Shown in pieces: positions 24,101-31,238 of a stretch of DNA of 64,000 bases. The stretch covers positions 6,168,894-6,232,893 of the forward strand of contig NZ_KK073874.1 in assembly GCF_000585375.1 (NCBI RefSeq). The letters run 5' to 3'. Every line of letters starts with the position of its first letter. Positions within the stretch are counted from its first letter, which is position 1. The DNA is from Cryptosporangium arvum DSM 44712. Lineage in GTDB: Bacteria > Actinomycetota > Actinomycetes > Mycobacteriales > Cryptosporangiaceae. Both the position numbers and the translations under genes were made by a program. The notes under the pieces were generated by a model. That model was given only the letters and a program-made list of their open reading frames with translations, searched no databases and had not been told where the DNA came from.

Positions 24101-26819
24101 GGTGCTCTCCGCGAGCAGCCCGGAGGCGCTGCGCACCGACGCCGGGAGGATCGCGGAGTACCTCACCCGGTCTCCGGAGTCCTATCCCGACGTTCTGCGG
24201 CACCTGCAGTCGGGGCGTCCGGCCGGCCGCTGGCGTGCGGCCGCGACGTGCGCGGACGTCACCGCGGCGATCGCCTGGCTGCGCGACGCCGAGCCGCGCG
24301 AGGCCCCCGCGGCGGGGGCGGAGCCGCGCGGGACCTCCGCGGCGGGGGCCTCGCGCGGGACCTCCGCGGCGGGGGCGGAGCCGCGGCCGGTCGAGCCGGC
24401 CGCCGCCTGGCTGGCCGGGGACACAGTGGACTGGGGGCGGACCTCGGGCCCGGCGCCGTGGGACTTCCCGCCGCCCGCGTTCGCCGTGCGCGACTACGAC
24501 TTCCCGCGCGCGGGAGCGGTGGCCAGGCGTCCGGAGAGCGAGTGGCTGCACCAGCCCACCTGGGTCCGCCTGCGCCGGGCGACGACCGCCGGGCGTACCG
24601 GCCGCACCCTCGTGCTCTGCGGCGAGGGCCCGCTGACCGCGCCGTCGCTCGACGCCGCCTACCCGCGGGTGGTGCGGGTCCGCCCGGCCACCGGCTTCGC
24701 CCGGACCGGCCCCGACACCTTCGACGCCGACCCGGCCGACCCGGCGTCGCTGCGCCGGGTGCTCGACGCCGTGCTCGACGCGGTGCCCGGCACCGGGATC
24801 GACTGGCTGCACACCCTGCCGCTCGGCATCACCGGCCCGGTCGACGAGCGCTCGCTGGCCCGGGCGGCCCGGGCCTGCCTGGACACGCCGGCCGCGCTGC
24901 TGCTGGCCGCGGCCGGCCGGCCGGTCACGACTTGGTGGATCTCGGCCGGCGCCGCGCCCGCGACGACCGCCGTCACCCGCCCCGAGGCCGGTCTGCTGGC
25001 CGGGGCGAGCGCCACCGGCCCGCAGGAGAGCGGGCTGCGCGGCCACTGGGTCGACCTGCCCGGCCCGGAGCTGGACGTCCTCGCCGACCTGCTCACCGGC
25101 CCGGTGCCGCCGCCGCGCGTCGCCCTGCGCGACGGGTTCTGGTGGACGCCGGGCAGCGCGCCGGTCGGCGCCGGGGAGCCGGTCGCGGTCGAGGGTGTGC
25201 ACCTCGTCCTCGGCGGCACCGGCGGGATCGGCACCGCGGTCGCGGAGACGCTGCTGGCCGCGGGCGCCGACCGGGTCGTGCTGCTCGCCCGCGACCCGCA
25301 CCGGCCCCGGGCGCTCGAGCGCTGGGCGGACCGCGTCGACCTGCTCGCCGCCGACCTCACCACGGTCACGGCCGAGGAGGTGGAGTCGCGCGTCGGCGCG
25401 CCCCTGGCCGGGATCGTGCACGCGGCCGGGACCCCCGACGGGGCGCTGATCGCGACCCGCGGCAGCGGCGCACAGTCGGCCAAGCTCGCCGGAGCGCTGC
25501 TGGTGGAGCGGCTCGCCGAACGGCACCGGCCCGCGTTCGTCGTCTACTGCTCGTCGCTGTCGGCCCAGTTCGGCGGCGTCGGCCAGCTGGACTACGCCGC
25601 GGCCGCCGGCTTCCTCGACGCGCTCGCCCACCGCCCCGGTCCGACGGCCAGGCTCGCGATCGGGTGGGACGTCTGGCGGGAGACCGGGATGGCGGTGACG
25701 GCGCTGGAGACCGACGCCCGCCACCAGGCCCACCTGGCCGTCGGCCTGAGCGACGAGGAGGGGCGGCGGACCTTCGTCCGCGCGCTGGGGTCCGGGCTGC
25801 CCCAGGTACTGGTCGCGACGACCGGGCTCGAACGTGCCCGGGAGTTCCACGAACGCGACACCGCTCCGGGCCCGGTCGAGCCGGTACGCACCACCGGGAC
25901 CGAGCTGATCGACGAGGTGCGTGCGTTGCTGGGCGTCGCCGAGCTCGAGCCGGACGTGCCGCTCTACGACCTGGGCGCCGACTCGCTGCTGCTGCTGGAG
26001 CTGGTCGAGGCGGTGAAGCGTCTGTTCGGCGTCGACCTCGACCCCGCCTCGCTCGGCCCCGACGTCACGATGGAGTCGTTGCTGGCGCAGCTGGAGACCG
26101 ACGTCGACACCGACGAGGTCGTGGTGCAGATGTGGCGGGACGGGACGGGCCGGGAGGCGGTCTGTCTCGTCCACCCGATCGGCGGTGACGTCCACGCGTA
26201 CCGGGCGCTCGTCGCCGCGCTCGACCCCGCGCTCGGTGTCTGCGTGATCGCCGACCCCGCGCTGAACCGGCCGGAGCCCCCGGGCTGGCCGGTGGCCGAA
26301 CGGGCCCGCCGGTACTACGCGGCGCTGCGGGCGCGGTTCCCGGAACGCACCTGGCAGCTGGCCGGGTGGTCGTTCGGGGCCTGGGTGGTGGCCGGGATGG
26401 CCGCCGACGCCGAGGCGACCGGCCAGCCGGTGCGCGCGGTGCACCTCCTCGATCCGCCGCCGCCCGGGGCGGGCGCCGCCGACTACAGCGACGCGCAGCT
26501 CGAGGCGTTGTTCGCCCGGGAGCTGGGCGCGTCCGGTGGCGTCGCCGGCGAGTACGCCGGGCGGCTCGCGCGGGCGTGCCGGGCCAACCTCGACAGCATG
26601 ACCGGGCACGTGCTGCCGCGTCTGACCTCGACGCCGAGCCACGTCTGGCTGGCCGTCGAACCCGAACCCGGCCTGCCGGTCGCCGACCGCGACGGCTGGC
26701 GGGACCGGCTGGGAGAGCCGAGTTCCTGGCACGAACTGCCCACGACCCATTACGGCATCGTGCGCGCGCCCCACGTCACCACCGTGGCCCGAGCGTTCGA
26801 CCCCACCCCGGAAGGATGA
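18147..26819 (+). CDS. Hybrid NRPS-PKS: A-PCP-C-A-PCP-KS-KR-ACP-TE, no acyltransferase
   Basis: A 2890-residue megasynthase. A1 about 1-480 (FYTSGTTGRPKG; pocket D-A-F-F-L-G-G-T-F, Val/Ile-like). PCP1 Ser in SGGDSLKAL near 525. C about 584-970 (HHIAVDG). A2 about 985-1450 (pocket D-V-Q-F-V-A-H-V-V, close to the proline code). PCP2 in AGATSLSL near 1501. KS about 1570-1970 with Cys in TACSSS, His in ETHGTGT and GHLGAAAG. No GHSxG acyltransferase follows; a linker with peptide repeats does. KR about 2130-2570 (GGTGGIG; Ser and Tyr present, Asn replaced by Ala). ACP in LGADSLLL near 2611. TE with GWSFG and THYGIV. It starts without a C domain, so it probably initiates the chain with Val/Ile, adds Pro, then extends and reduces one ketide. 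Confidence 0.93.
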   Translation: MSSIARRVHDRARRHPDALAVSDNDRRLTYAQLDAGAASVAASLSRRGVRPGDAVAVGLGRSAELVQVMLGVLRLGGQVVPLDRQSPPARRDVILEDARAAAVVHDGLPDLPPLTPAELLAGPAAAGPPAEPAASSFLFYTSGTTGRPKGVEVGDAGVLRLAEPGWLVPGRRFACLANPAFDAISFEVWTPLLTGGTCVVLDDDTVGDPRAFADALVRERVDTMFVTATLFNAVAEAVPDSFATVGRVLIGGEQLNAAAVRRWYRANPDAPTRLQNGYGPTETTTFALSYPIPRNFDDDVVPIGRPLPGTGAVAVTPDDRVAAEGEVGELYLSGSGLAAGYRGRPAETAQRFVRLPWLDQGRTRHYRTGDLVRVLPDGRFAYVGRTDRQVKVRGFRIEPGELEQRLLVHPRIRRAHVAVRPGAAAELHAFLVAPGLTADEFEAHLDASVPAFMRPHHVFRVDDLPRNANGKVDEAALLAAGVPAWRPASDGAAPTDAEREVFAVVEEILGVDDVRPGDTWLRSGGDSLKALRLRFALRERWGAELPPSAVQRGTFADLARAVAEGSATLYPVPAAPTTGTTAPATSEQQRLWLLQQRSPASTAYAVPLAFRVTGELDVEALRRGVRGLVERHPALRTAFVATPDGLRQVVRAPYDPWTEPDDRFFTAPFDLASPRMLRAARRREADGSSTLLLCLHHIAVDGWSLTVLLRELSGAPTRPDTHTPLDFADWQSRWFASPGYRALRDAHARLDVPADDPVVTGGGSLAGRLLTTRISRERVDGWARALGLTHFQLLLGVFASSLWAVTGRTRPRIAAPVVNRPVRAFEDAVGMFANTVRLPLSVEPDEDLDHQLRRIGEAAGVALDHQDVAFADLDPQRAAFDYLFVLENTDFGALRLPGCAVTPQWVEPAEAKCPLTLSVVEEPDGYRCLWEYGDGHFTTAEIEALGDLFARSVDGAGRTPAELAGPYRRSLPDHGRGPVAELGPATVAEGFADQVARTPDAPALTGDTTLTYAELDAHAARLAAVLPDDATDIALYFRPSAEHVVALLALARLNVTAVPLDPGYPPALLRDVLGQVRPRCVLLAPGDADAFDTIDTGVERRFVTLTDSPVPDVPLRHAGRPLYTLFTSGSTGTPKGVRVPERTLANLIQWQDAPPAVTQQFSMLSFDVSFQEIITTLRGGHLHLVRPEWRHDVPALLDQLETAGIERIFLPYVALQLLAEHGVRLGRFPSRLRDVVTAGEQLVCTPAIRRWFAGLPGARLHNHYGPTETHVVSTLTLDGDPARWPERPAIGRPVANTLLRVADAAGAPLPPGQVGELLVGGLPANRCYLGEPVDEKFVERPELYYRTGDLAHFDRDGLLHFDGRADRQVKLSGYRLELGQVEAALLRHPDVVNAVVGAEDDRLVAVVECRRTPDAAALTGHLASLLPPHARVDRFRVVDALPRTPSGKLDRDAAFRTPGRDLHRGAGDGASRPAGELAALFEEVTGVAIGPDETFFAAGATSLSLIRFHLRCAEAGYRFTAADLFEHVTLRDLTRHLSGGETAPASDTASEDVVAAEGVVAAEGVVPADEPVAVVGMAVRLPGAPDLAAFWELVREGRRGIEDFPAADGLVGARSLLERPLAFDPEHFGISHRDAALMDPQQRQLLMASVEALAHAGVARDGRVGIVAGGGEDTYFQQMLREGDPAALPDAFQLALHHEKDFLATKVAYHLDLTGPALTTQTACSSSLVAVHQAAAMLRAGEADVMLAGGVLVDVTLAAGYRYRPGHIFSPDGHCRPFSDDADGTVGASGVGVVVLKPLRAARRDGDTVYAVLTGSALTNDGAVKQGFSAPSPAGQRAAIGAALRRAGRTGADVGYVETHGTGTRLGDPIEVAALREAMPDAADCVLSSVKSQLGHLGAAAGVVGLIRATLAVHHGVLPPTVDFRAPNPVLDLGPFRVATRAERWSAEHRVAGVSSFGIGGTNVHAVVESVRPEPAGSGGPVPCLVLSASSPEALRTDAGRIAEYLTRSPESYPDVLRHLQSGRPAGRWRAAATCADVTAAIAWLRDAEPREAPAAGAEPRGTSAAGASRGTSAAGAEPRPVEPAAAWLAGDTVDWGRTSGPAPWDFPPPAFAVRDYDFPRAGAVARRPESEWLHQPTWVRLRRATTAGRTGRTLVLCGEGPLTAPSLDAAYPRVVRVRPATGFARTGPDTFDADPADPASLRRVLDAVLDAVPGTGIDWLHTLPLGITGPVDERSLARAARACLDTPAALLLAAAGRPVTTWWISAGAAPATTAVTRPEAGLLAGASATGPQESGLRGHWVDLPGPELDVLADLLTGPVPPPRVALRDGFWWTPGSAPVGAGEPVAVEGVHLVLGGTGGIGTAVAETLLAAGADRVVLLARDPHRPRALERWADRVDLLAADLTTVTAEEVESRVGAPLAGIVHAAGTPDGALIATRGSGAQSAKLAGALLVERLAERHRPAFVVYCSSLSAQFGGVGQLDYAAAAGFLDALAHRPGPTARLAIGWDVWRETGMAVTALETDARHQAHLAVGLSDEEGRRTFVRALGSGLPQVLVATTGLERAREFHERDTAPGPVEPVRTTGTELIDEVRALLGVAELEPDVPLYDLGADSLLLLELVEAVKRLFGVDLDPASLGPDVTMESLLAQLETDVDTDEVVVQMWRDGTGREAVCLVHPIGGDVHAYRALVAALDPALGVCVIADPALNRPEPPGWPVAERARRYYAALRARFPERTWQLAGWSFGAWVVAGMAADAEATGQPVRAVHLLDPPPPGAGAADYSDAQLEALFARELGASGGVAGEYAGRLARACRANLDSMTGHVLPRLTSTPSHVWLAVEPEPGLPVADRDGWRDRLGEPSSWHELPTTHYGIVRAPHVTTVARAFDPTPEG
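22798..22850 (+). repeat. Short coding repeats between PCP2 and KS
   Basis: An 18-bp unit encoding VVAAEG is present nearly three times (VVAAEG, VVAAEG, VVPADE) between the second carrier domain and the ketosynthase. It is a flexible inter-domain linker that has grown by slippage or unequal crossover. Confidence 0.7.
24291..24386 (+). repeat. Coding tandem repeats in the missing-AT linker
   Basis: About three 27-30 bp units encode EPREAPAAGA, EPRGTSAAGA, SRGTSAAGA and then EPRP. They lie inside the hybrid synthase between the KS-to-AT linker (LVLSASSPEALR) and the post-AT linker (WLAGDTVDWG), that is, where an acyltransferase would normally sit. Confidence 0.8.
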
Positions 26820-26821
26820 GC

Positions 26822-27694
26822 ATGGAGCAGTACGAGCTCGACGCCGTCAGGCGGATCACCACCCGGCCCGCACGCGACCACCGGACGTTCACGCTGCGGG
26901 GCCTCACCCCGGTGATCGGGGCCGAGGTCACCGGTCTCGACCTGACCCGGGAACTGACCGACGACGAGCTCACCGAGCTCAAGACGGCCTTCCTCGACCA
27001 CCACGTGCTGGTCTTCCGCGACCAGGACGTCACCCCCGAGGACCACCGGCGGCTGGCCGCGCACTTCGGTGAGCTGCGCCCGGTGAACCCGCCGCCCGAG
27101 CACGGCGATCCCTACGTCCTGGAGGTCGCGACCTCGGCCGAGGCCGCGACCGTCTTCGGCAACGGCTGGCACGCCGACGGCACCGCGGACGCCGAGCCGT
27201 CGCTCGGCTCGATGCTGCACATCACCCGGATGCCCGAGCCGGGCAACGGCGGCGACACGCTGTTCGCGAACATGCACCTGGCCTACGACATGCTGTCGCC
27301 GCCGATGAAGGAGCTGCTGGCCGGGCTCACCGCGGTGCACGACGGGGCGCTGGCCTTCCGCGGCACCACGATCCCGCCCGGCTACGAGCCCCCGTCGAGC
27401 GAGCACCCGCTGGTGGTGCGTCACCCGGAGACCGACCGGCCGCTGCTCTACGTCAACCCGGCCTACACCTCGCACATCCCCCAGCTCTCGGCCGACGAGA
27501 GCCGGGCGGTGCTCGACCTGCTGTTCGCGCTCGTCCCGAACCGGCCGATGCTGGCCTGCCGGGTGCGCTGGGAGCCGAACACGCTGGTGTTCTGGGACAA
27601 CCGCTGCGTCCAGCACCACGCGACGTACGACTACTACCCCTTCACCCGCTACGGCCGCCGGATCGCGATCAACGGCGGCCCGCTCAAGGGCTGA
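26822..27694 (+). CDS. Fe(II)/2-oxoglutarate-dependent dioxygenase, TauD/TfdA family
   Basis: A 290-residue oxygenase. The iron ligands are visible as His-x-Asp in NGWHADGTADAEPS (near residue 117) and the distal His in FWDNRCVQHHATYDYY; the 2-oxoglutarate Arg is in YGRRIAING. Enzymes of this family in NRPS clusters hydroxylate or desaturate amino acids or the product. The NRPS stop and ATG 26816 form ATGA, but GGAAGG at 26810-26815 is directly against that ATG; with six bases of spacing ATG 26822 (MEQYELDAVRR) is preferred. It is the third gene of the biosynthetic operon. Confidence 0.9.
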   Translation: MEQYELDAVRRITTRPARDHRTFTLRGLTPVIGAEVTGLDLTRELTDDELTELKTAFLDHHVLVFRDQDVTPEDHRRLAAHFGELRPVNPPPEHGDPYVLEVATSAEAATVFGNGWHADGTADAEPSLGSMLHITRMPEPGNGGDTLFANMHLAYDMLSPPMKELLAGLTAVHDGALAFRGTTIPPGYEPPSSEHPLVVRHPETDRPLLYVNPAYTSHIPQLSADESRAVLDLLFALVPNRPMLACRVRWEPNTLVFWDNRCVQHHATYDYYPFTRYGRRIAINGGPLKG

Positions 27695-27706
27695 ACGAGG
27701 AGAACC

Positions 27707-29206
27707 ATGCTCGACGACGTGATGGGGGCGCTGGAGCGCGTCCTGCCCCGGCTGGCCGCGGCCACCGGCACCCCCGGGGTCGCGGTCGCGGTGGCGACGA
27801 GCACCGAGCTGCGCACGGCCGCGACCGGGTTCGCGGACCTGCGGTCGGCCACCCCGATGACCGCCGGGACGCTCGCTCCGGGCGGCTCGCTCACCAAGCC
27901 GGTCACCGGCCTGGCGTTCCTGCAACTGGTCGAGGAGGGTGTCGTCGGCCTGGACACGCCGATCGACCAGGTGCTCCCCACCGGGCTGCGCGGGCCGGAC
28001 CCGGCGCCGGTCACCGCGGCGATGCTCGCCTCCCACCAGGGCGGCTACTACAGCGACATCGTCACGGCCACGGCACCGGCGTCGCCGGCGGAAGGGATCC
28101 TGGAGTACGTCCGGCGACGGCACGAGGCCGGGACCTCGGCCGAGTACGACCGGGCGTTGCCGCTGGTGACGACGCCCGGCCCCTACTCGTACTCCAGTCT
28201 CGGCGTCGGGGTGCTCGGCGGCGCGGTCGAGCACCTGACCGGCGAACCGTACGGCGCCCGGGTGCACAAACAGGTGTTCGCCGCGACCGGCATGACCGCC
28301 ACGACCGTGGACGACGGCACGCGCGACCCCTGGGCGACCGGTGCACCGGACCGGACCGGCGCCACGGCGACCGGCTACATGGCGTTCGGCGACTGGTGCG
28401 TGCCGAGCCCGCCGTTCCGCACCGCGGCCTATCCCGGCGTCGGCCTGCACACCAGCGCCGCCGACGCCGGGCGCCTGCTGCAGTCGCTGCTGCGTACCGC
28501 CCGGGGCGCCGCCGGGCTGGTCAAACCGGGTTCGCTGGAGGCGATGGTGACCCCGCGGGTGCGTCGGCCGAGCCCGAACGGCGTCCGGTCGTTCTCCGGT
28601 CTGACGATCGAGATCGCCGACCCGGCGCTGGGCGAGGACCACTGGTGGGGGCACACGGCCGCGTTCCCGTACGGGTTCTGGTGGGAGGCGCGGGTCTGGC
28701 CGCACCGCGACGTCGCCGCGGTGGCGGTCGGCAACCGGTGGGACATGGCCCGGTTCCACAACCCGGCCACCCGGAGCGCTCCCGGGCTGGCCGTCGAGTG
28801 GGCCGGCCGCTGGGCCGCCACCGGGGTCCCGGGACGGCTCCCGGCGGGCGACGCCGGGCCGGGCTGGACCGGGCCGCGGCCCACCCCCGACGCCTCCCGG
28901 TGGATGGGGCTGCTCGTCGGGGAACGCACCCACGGTCTGATGGCCGTGGCCGATCCGCTGCCGGAAGCGACGCTGGCCGCGATGACCGGCGGGGCGTGCG
29001 GCCTCGGCCACGCCGAGCCCGGCGGCTGGGACCCCGGCGCGTTCCGGCTCGGGCTCGGGCAGGCCCAGGCCGTCTCCCCCGACCCGGAGGCGCTCCGCGC
29101 GCTGGGCCGGAGCCTCGGGCCCGCGGCGGCACTGTGGATGCTCGAGTGCGGTGCGTCGAGCGCCGAGGTGACGATGCCGGTCGACGCGTTCGCGCGCCCC
29201 CGGTAG
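27707..29206 (+). CDS. Beta-lactamase-fold serine hydrolase of the biosynthetic cluster
   Basis: A 499-residue protein of the class C beta-lactamase/PBP-like group (PF00144). The nucleophile motif is GGSLTKPVTG (SxxK). The second motif, normally Tyr-x-Asn, reads YSSLGVGVLGG with Ser in place of Asn, and the third is GHTAAFP. No signal peptide is visible, so it probably acts inside the cell. The last 130 residues match nothing I recognise. In such clusters these enzymes can trim a protective peptide, act as stand-alone PBP-type cyclases, or give self-resistance; the sequence does not decide. ATG 27707 follows GAGGAGAA, 12 bp after the dioxygenase. Confidence 0.8.
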   Translation: MLDDVMGALERVLPRLAAATGTPGVAVAVATSTELRTAATGFADLRSATPMTAGTLAPGGSLTKPVTGLAFLQLVEEGVVGLDTPIDQVLPTGLRGPDPAPVTAAMLASHQGGYYSDIVTATAPASPAEGILEYVRRRHEAGTSAEYDRALPLVTTPGPYSYSSLGVGVLGGAVEHLTGEPYGARVHKQVFAATGMTATTVDDGTRDPWATGAPDRTGATATGYMAFGDWCVPSPPFRTAAYPGVGLHTSAADAGRLLQSLLRTARGAAGLVKPGSLEAMVTPRVRRPSPNGVRSFSGLTIEIADPALGEDHWWGHTAAFPYGFWWEARVWPHRDVAAVAVGNRWDMARFHNPATRSAPGLAVEWAGRWAATGVPGRLPAGDAGPGWTGPRPTPDASRWMGLLVGERTHGLMAVADPLPEATLAAMTGGACGLGHAEPGGWDPGAFRLGLGQAQAVSPDPEALRALGRSLGPAAALWMLECGASSAEVTMPVDAFARPR

Positions 29207-29248
29207 GCCGCTGCCCCCGCTGGGCGGTAGGCCGCTGCCCCCGCTGGG
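29201..29248. repeat. Perfect 24-bp tandem duplication between convergent genes
   Basis: A 24-bp unit beginning CGGTAGGCCGCTG is repeated twice without mismatch at 29201-29224 and 29225-29248. Two shorter relatives containing CGGCCGG and GGCTGGG follow to about 29274. The first copy includes the stop codon of the beta-lactamase-fold gene, so the duplication arose after or at that stop. No clear terminator hairpin with a T-run is present. Confidence 0.8.
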
Positions 29249-29274
29249 CGGCCGGCGGCTGGGCGGCCGGTGGC

Positions 29275-30504
29275 TCAGTGGAGCCGCACGTCCAGGCTGA
29301 CCCGGTGCCGGCCGCGGGGCAGCGGGACCCAGGCCGGCTCGCCCACCGGGTGCATCCCGGGGAAGCGGTCGAACAGGCCGCGGAGGGCGACCTCGGCCTC
29401 CAGCTTCGCGAGCGCGACCCCGAGGCAGTAGTGCGGCCCCCAGCCGAACCCGACGCCGCCCTCGCGCAGCCCGTGCTCGTGCTGCCACCGCACGTCGAGG
29501 TGATGGGGGTGGGCGAAGCGCGCCGGGTCGCGGTTGGCCGCGCCGAGCACCACCTGGATCGGGTCGCCCGCGCGGATCCGGACACCGCCGACCACGAGGT
29601 CCTCGGCGGCGTAACGCAGGCGGGCGAGCTGTACCGGGCCGTCGGTACGCACCAGCTCACGCACGGCGGCCGGCCAGAGGTCGGGCTCGGCACGCAGCAG
29701 TTCCCGCTGCTCGTCGTCGCGCATGAGGGCGAGCGCGCCGTTGGAGAGCATGTGCGCCATGGTCTCGTGCCCGGCGAGCACGAGGAACACGACGAGCGCC
29801 ACCGCGTCGACGTCGGTCGTGCCGTCCTGGGCGAGGATCCGGCTGAGCACGTCGTCGGCCGGCTCGGCCCGGCGCCGGTCGACCAGGGCGTGGCAGTAGG
29901 CGAACATCTCGCCCAGCGTGGGCGTGATCCGGGCCGGGTCCTCGCCGACCAGCACCTTCCCCCAGCGCCACCAGTCCGTCCAGTCGGCCTCGGGCACGCC
30001 GACCAGCTCGCACACCACGGCGGTGGCCAGCGGGTAGGCGAACTCGTCGAGCAGGTTCACCGGTTCCCCGGACGCGTCGAGCCGGTCGAGCAACCGAGCG
30101 ACGATCTGCTCCACCCGCGGACGCCGCTCGCTGACCCGGGCCGTGGTGAACGCGTCGCGGATGCCGTGACGCAGCCGCGCGTGGTCGGCCCCGTCCAGGC
30201 TGAGCAGGCTCGCGCGCATGTACGGCAGGTGTTCCCGCGCGGTACCCAGGTCGAGAAAGGCCTGTTCCTGCGTCCGCGCGCCGTGCCCGGGCAGCCCCGT
30301 CGGGTCGTTGCGCACGGCCGGGTCGGCGAGAACGGCACGCACGTCGGCGTTCCGGGTGATCAGCCAGCCCTCTTCGCCGCTCGGCAGCCGGGCCCAGCAG
30401 ACCGGGGACTCCGCAAGGATCCGGTCGTAGCCGCGCATCGGATCACCGAGGACGACCGGGTCGCGTAAGTCCACTACGGGCTCTACCGACGACGAGTGAG
30501 ACAT
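29275..30504 (-). CDS. Cytochrome P450 of the biosynthetic cluster
   Basis: A 409-residue soluble bacterial P450. The I-helix oxygen motif is LAGHETMAHML, the K-helix ExxR is in RELVRTDGPVQLARLRY, and the haem Cys is in FGWGPHYCLGVALAKLE. It would hydroxylate or couple a small substrate with ferredoxin partners encoded elsewhere. It is convergent with the NRPS operon, so it has its own promoter, but its position suggests product tailoring. Start at 30504 (MSHSSSVEPV) fits the usual P450 length. Confidence 0.92.
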   Translation of the reverse strand: MSHSSSVEPVVDLRDPVVLGDPMRGYDRILAESPVCWARLPSGEEGWLITRNADVRAVLADPAVRNDPTGLPGHGARTQEQAFLDLGTAREHLPYMRASLLSLDGADHARLRHGIRDAFTTARVSERRPRVEQIVARLLDRLDASGEPVNLLDEFAYPLATAVVCELVGVPEADWTDWWRWGKVLVGEDPARITPTLGEMFAYCHALVDRRRAEPADDVLSRILAQDGTTDVDAVALVVFLVLAGHETMAHMLSNGALALMRDDEQRELLRAEPDLWPAAVRELVRTDGPVQLARLRYAAEDLVVGGVRIRAGDPIQVVLGAANRDPARFAHPHHLDVRWQHEHGLREGGVGFGWGPHYCLGVALAKLEAEVALRGLFDRFPGMHPVGEPAWVPLPRGRHRVSLDVRLH

Positions 30505-30563
30505 ACGGCCATTTTGTCAGTGATTCGGGGCGCTCGACCCAGCAATGAGGACAGTTCCCCGGA

Positions 30564-31238
30564 TCAGTCTCCGCGGCCGACCAGGCCGAACTCGTAGGCC
30601 GCGATCACCGCCTGCACCCGGTCACGCAGACCGAGCTTGGCGAGGATGTTGCCGACGTGCGTCTTCACCGTGGTCGCGGAGAGCACGAGGCGGTCGGCGA
30701 TCTCGGCGTTGGAGAGGCCTTCGGCGATGCAGCCGAGCACCTCGAGCTCGCGCGGGGTGAGCGCACGGAGGCGGGGGTCCAGGTCGTTCGGAGCGGTGTC
30801 GTCGCCCGCGTCGGGCAGGTGCGAGGCGAACAGGTCGAGCATCCGCCGCACGACGCGGGGCGCCACGACCGAGTTGCCGGAGGCGACGGTCCGGATCGCG
30901 TCGACGAGCTCGGCCGGCTGCGCGCTCTTGACCAGGAAACCGCTGGCTCCGGCCCGGAGCGCCGCGAACGCGTACTCGTCGACGTCGAACGTGGTGAGGA
31001 CGAGCACCCGGGACGAGGGGTGCGTGGCGACGATGCGCCCGGTGGCCTCGATGCCGTCCATCCCGGGCATCCGGATGTCCATCAGCACGACGTCGGGGTC
31101 CAGCGCGCGGACCTGGTCGAGCGCGACCGCGCCGTCGGACGCCTCACCGACCACGTCGAGGTCGGGCTCGGACTCGATGACCAGCCGGAACCCCATCCGC
31201 ATCAGCGCCTGGTCGTCCACGAGCAGCACCGTCGTCAC
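30564..31238 (-). CDS. NarL/LuxR-type response regulator of ABC-transporter operon
   Basis: A 224-residue regulator. The receiver has TVLLVDDQALMR, phospho-Asp in VVLMDIRMPGMDG and Lys in GFLVKSAQP. The LuxR helix-turn-helix is LTPRELEVLGCIAEGLSNAE then VLSATTVKTHVGNIL. GTG 31238 overlaps the kinase stop (GTGA). It is the last gene of a five-gene operon with its kinase and an ABC exporter, and probably activates that exporter in response to a membrane-active signal. Confidence 0.93.
   Translation of the reverse strand: MTTVLLVDDQALMRMGFRLVIESEPDLDVVGEASDGAVALDQVRALDPDVVLMDIRMPGMDGIEATGRIVATHPSSRVLVLTTFDVDEYAFAALRAGASGFLVKSAQPAELVDAIRTVASGNSVVAPRVVRRMLDLFASHLPDAGDDTAPNDLDPRLRALTPRELEVLGCIAEGLSNAEIADRLVLSATTVKTHVGNILAKLGLRDRVQAVIAAYEFGLVGRGD

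Noticed and set aside
21909-26774. A 1621-codon open frame antisense to the hybrid synthase
   Set aside because: Same reason: it reflects GC-rich third positions of the real gene, with low-complexity content and no recognisable domain.
26750-29488. A 912-codon minus-strand frame across the dioxygenase and hydrolase genes
   Set aside because: It covers two well-supported plus-strand genes and shows no protein motif.
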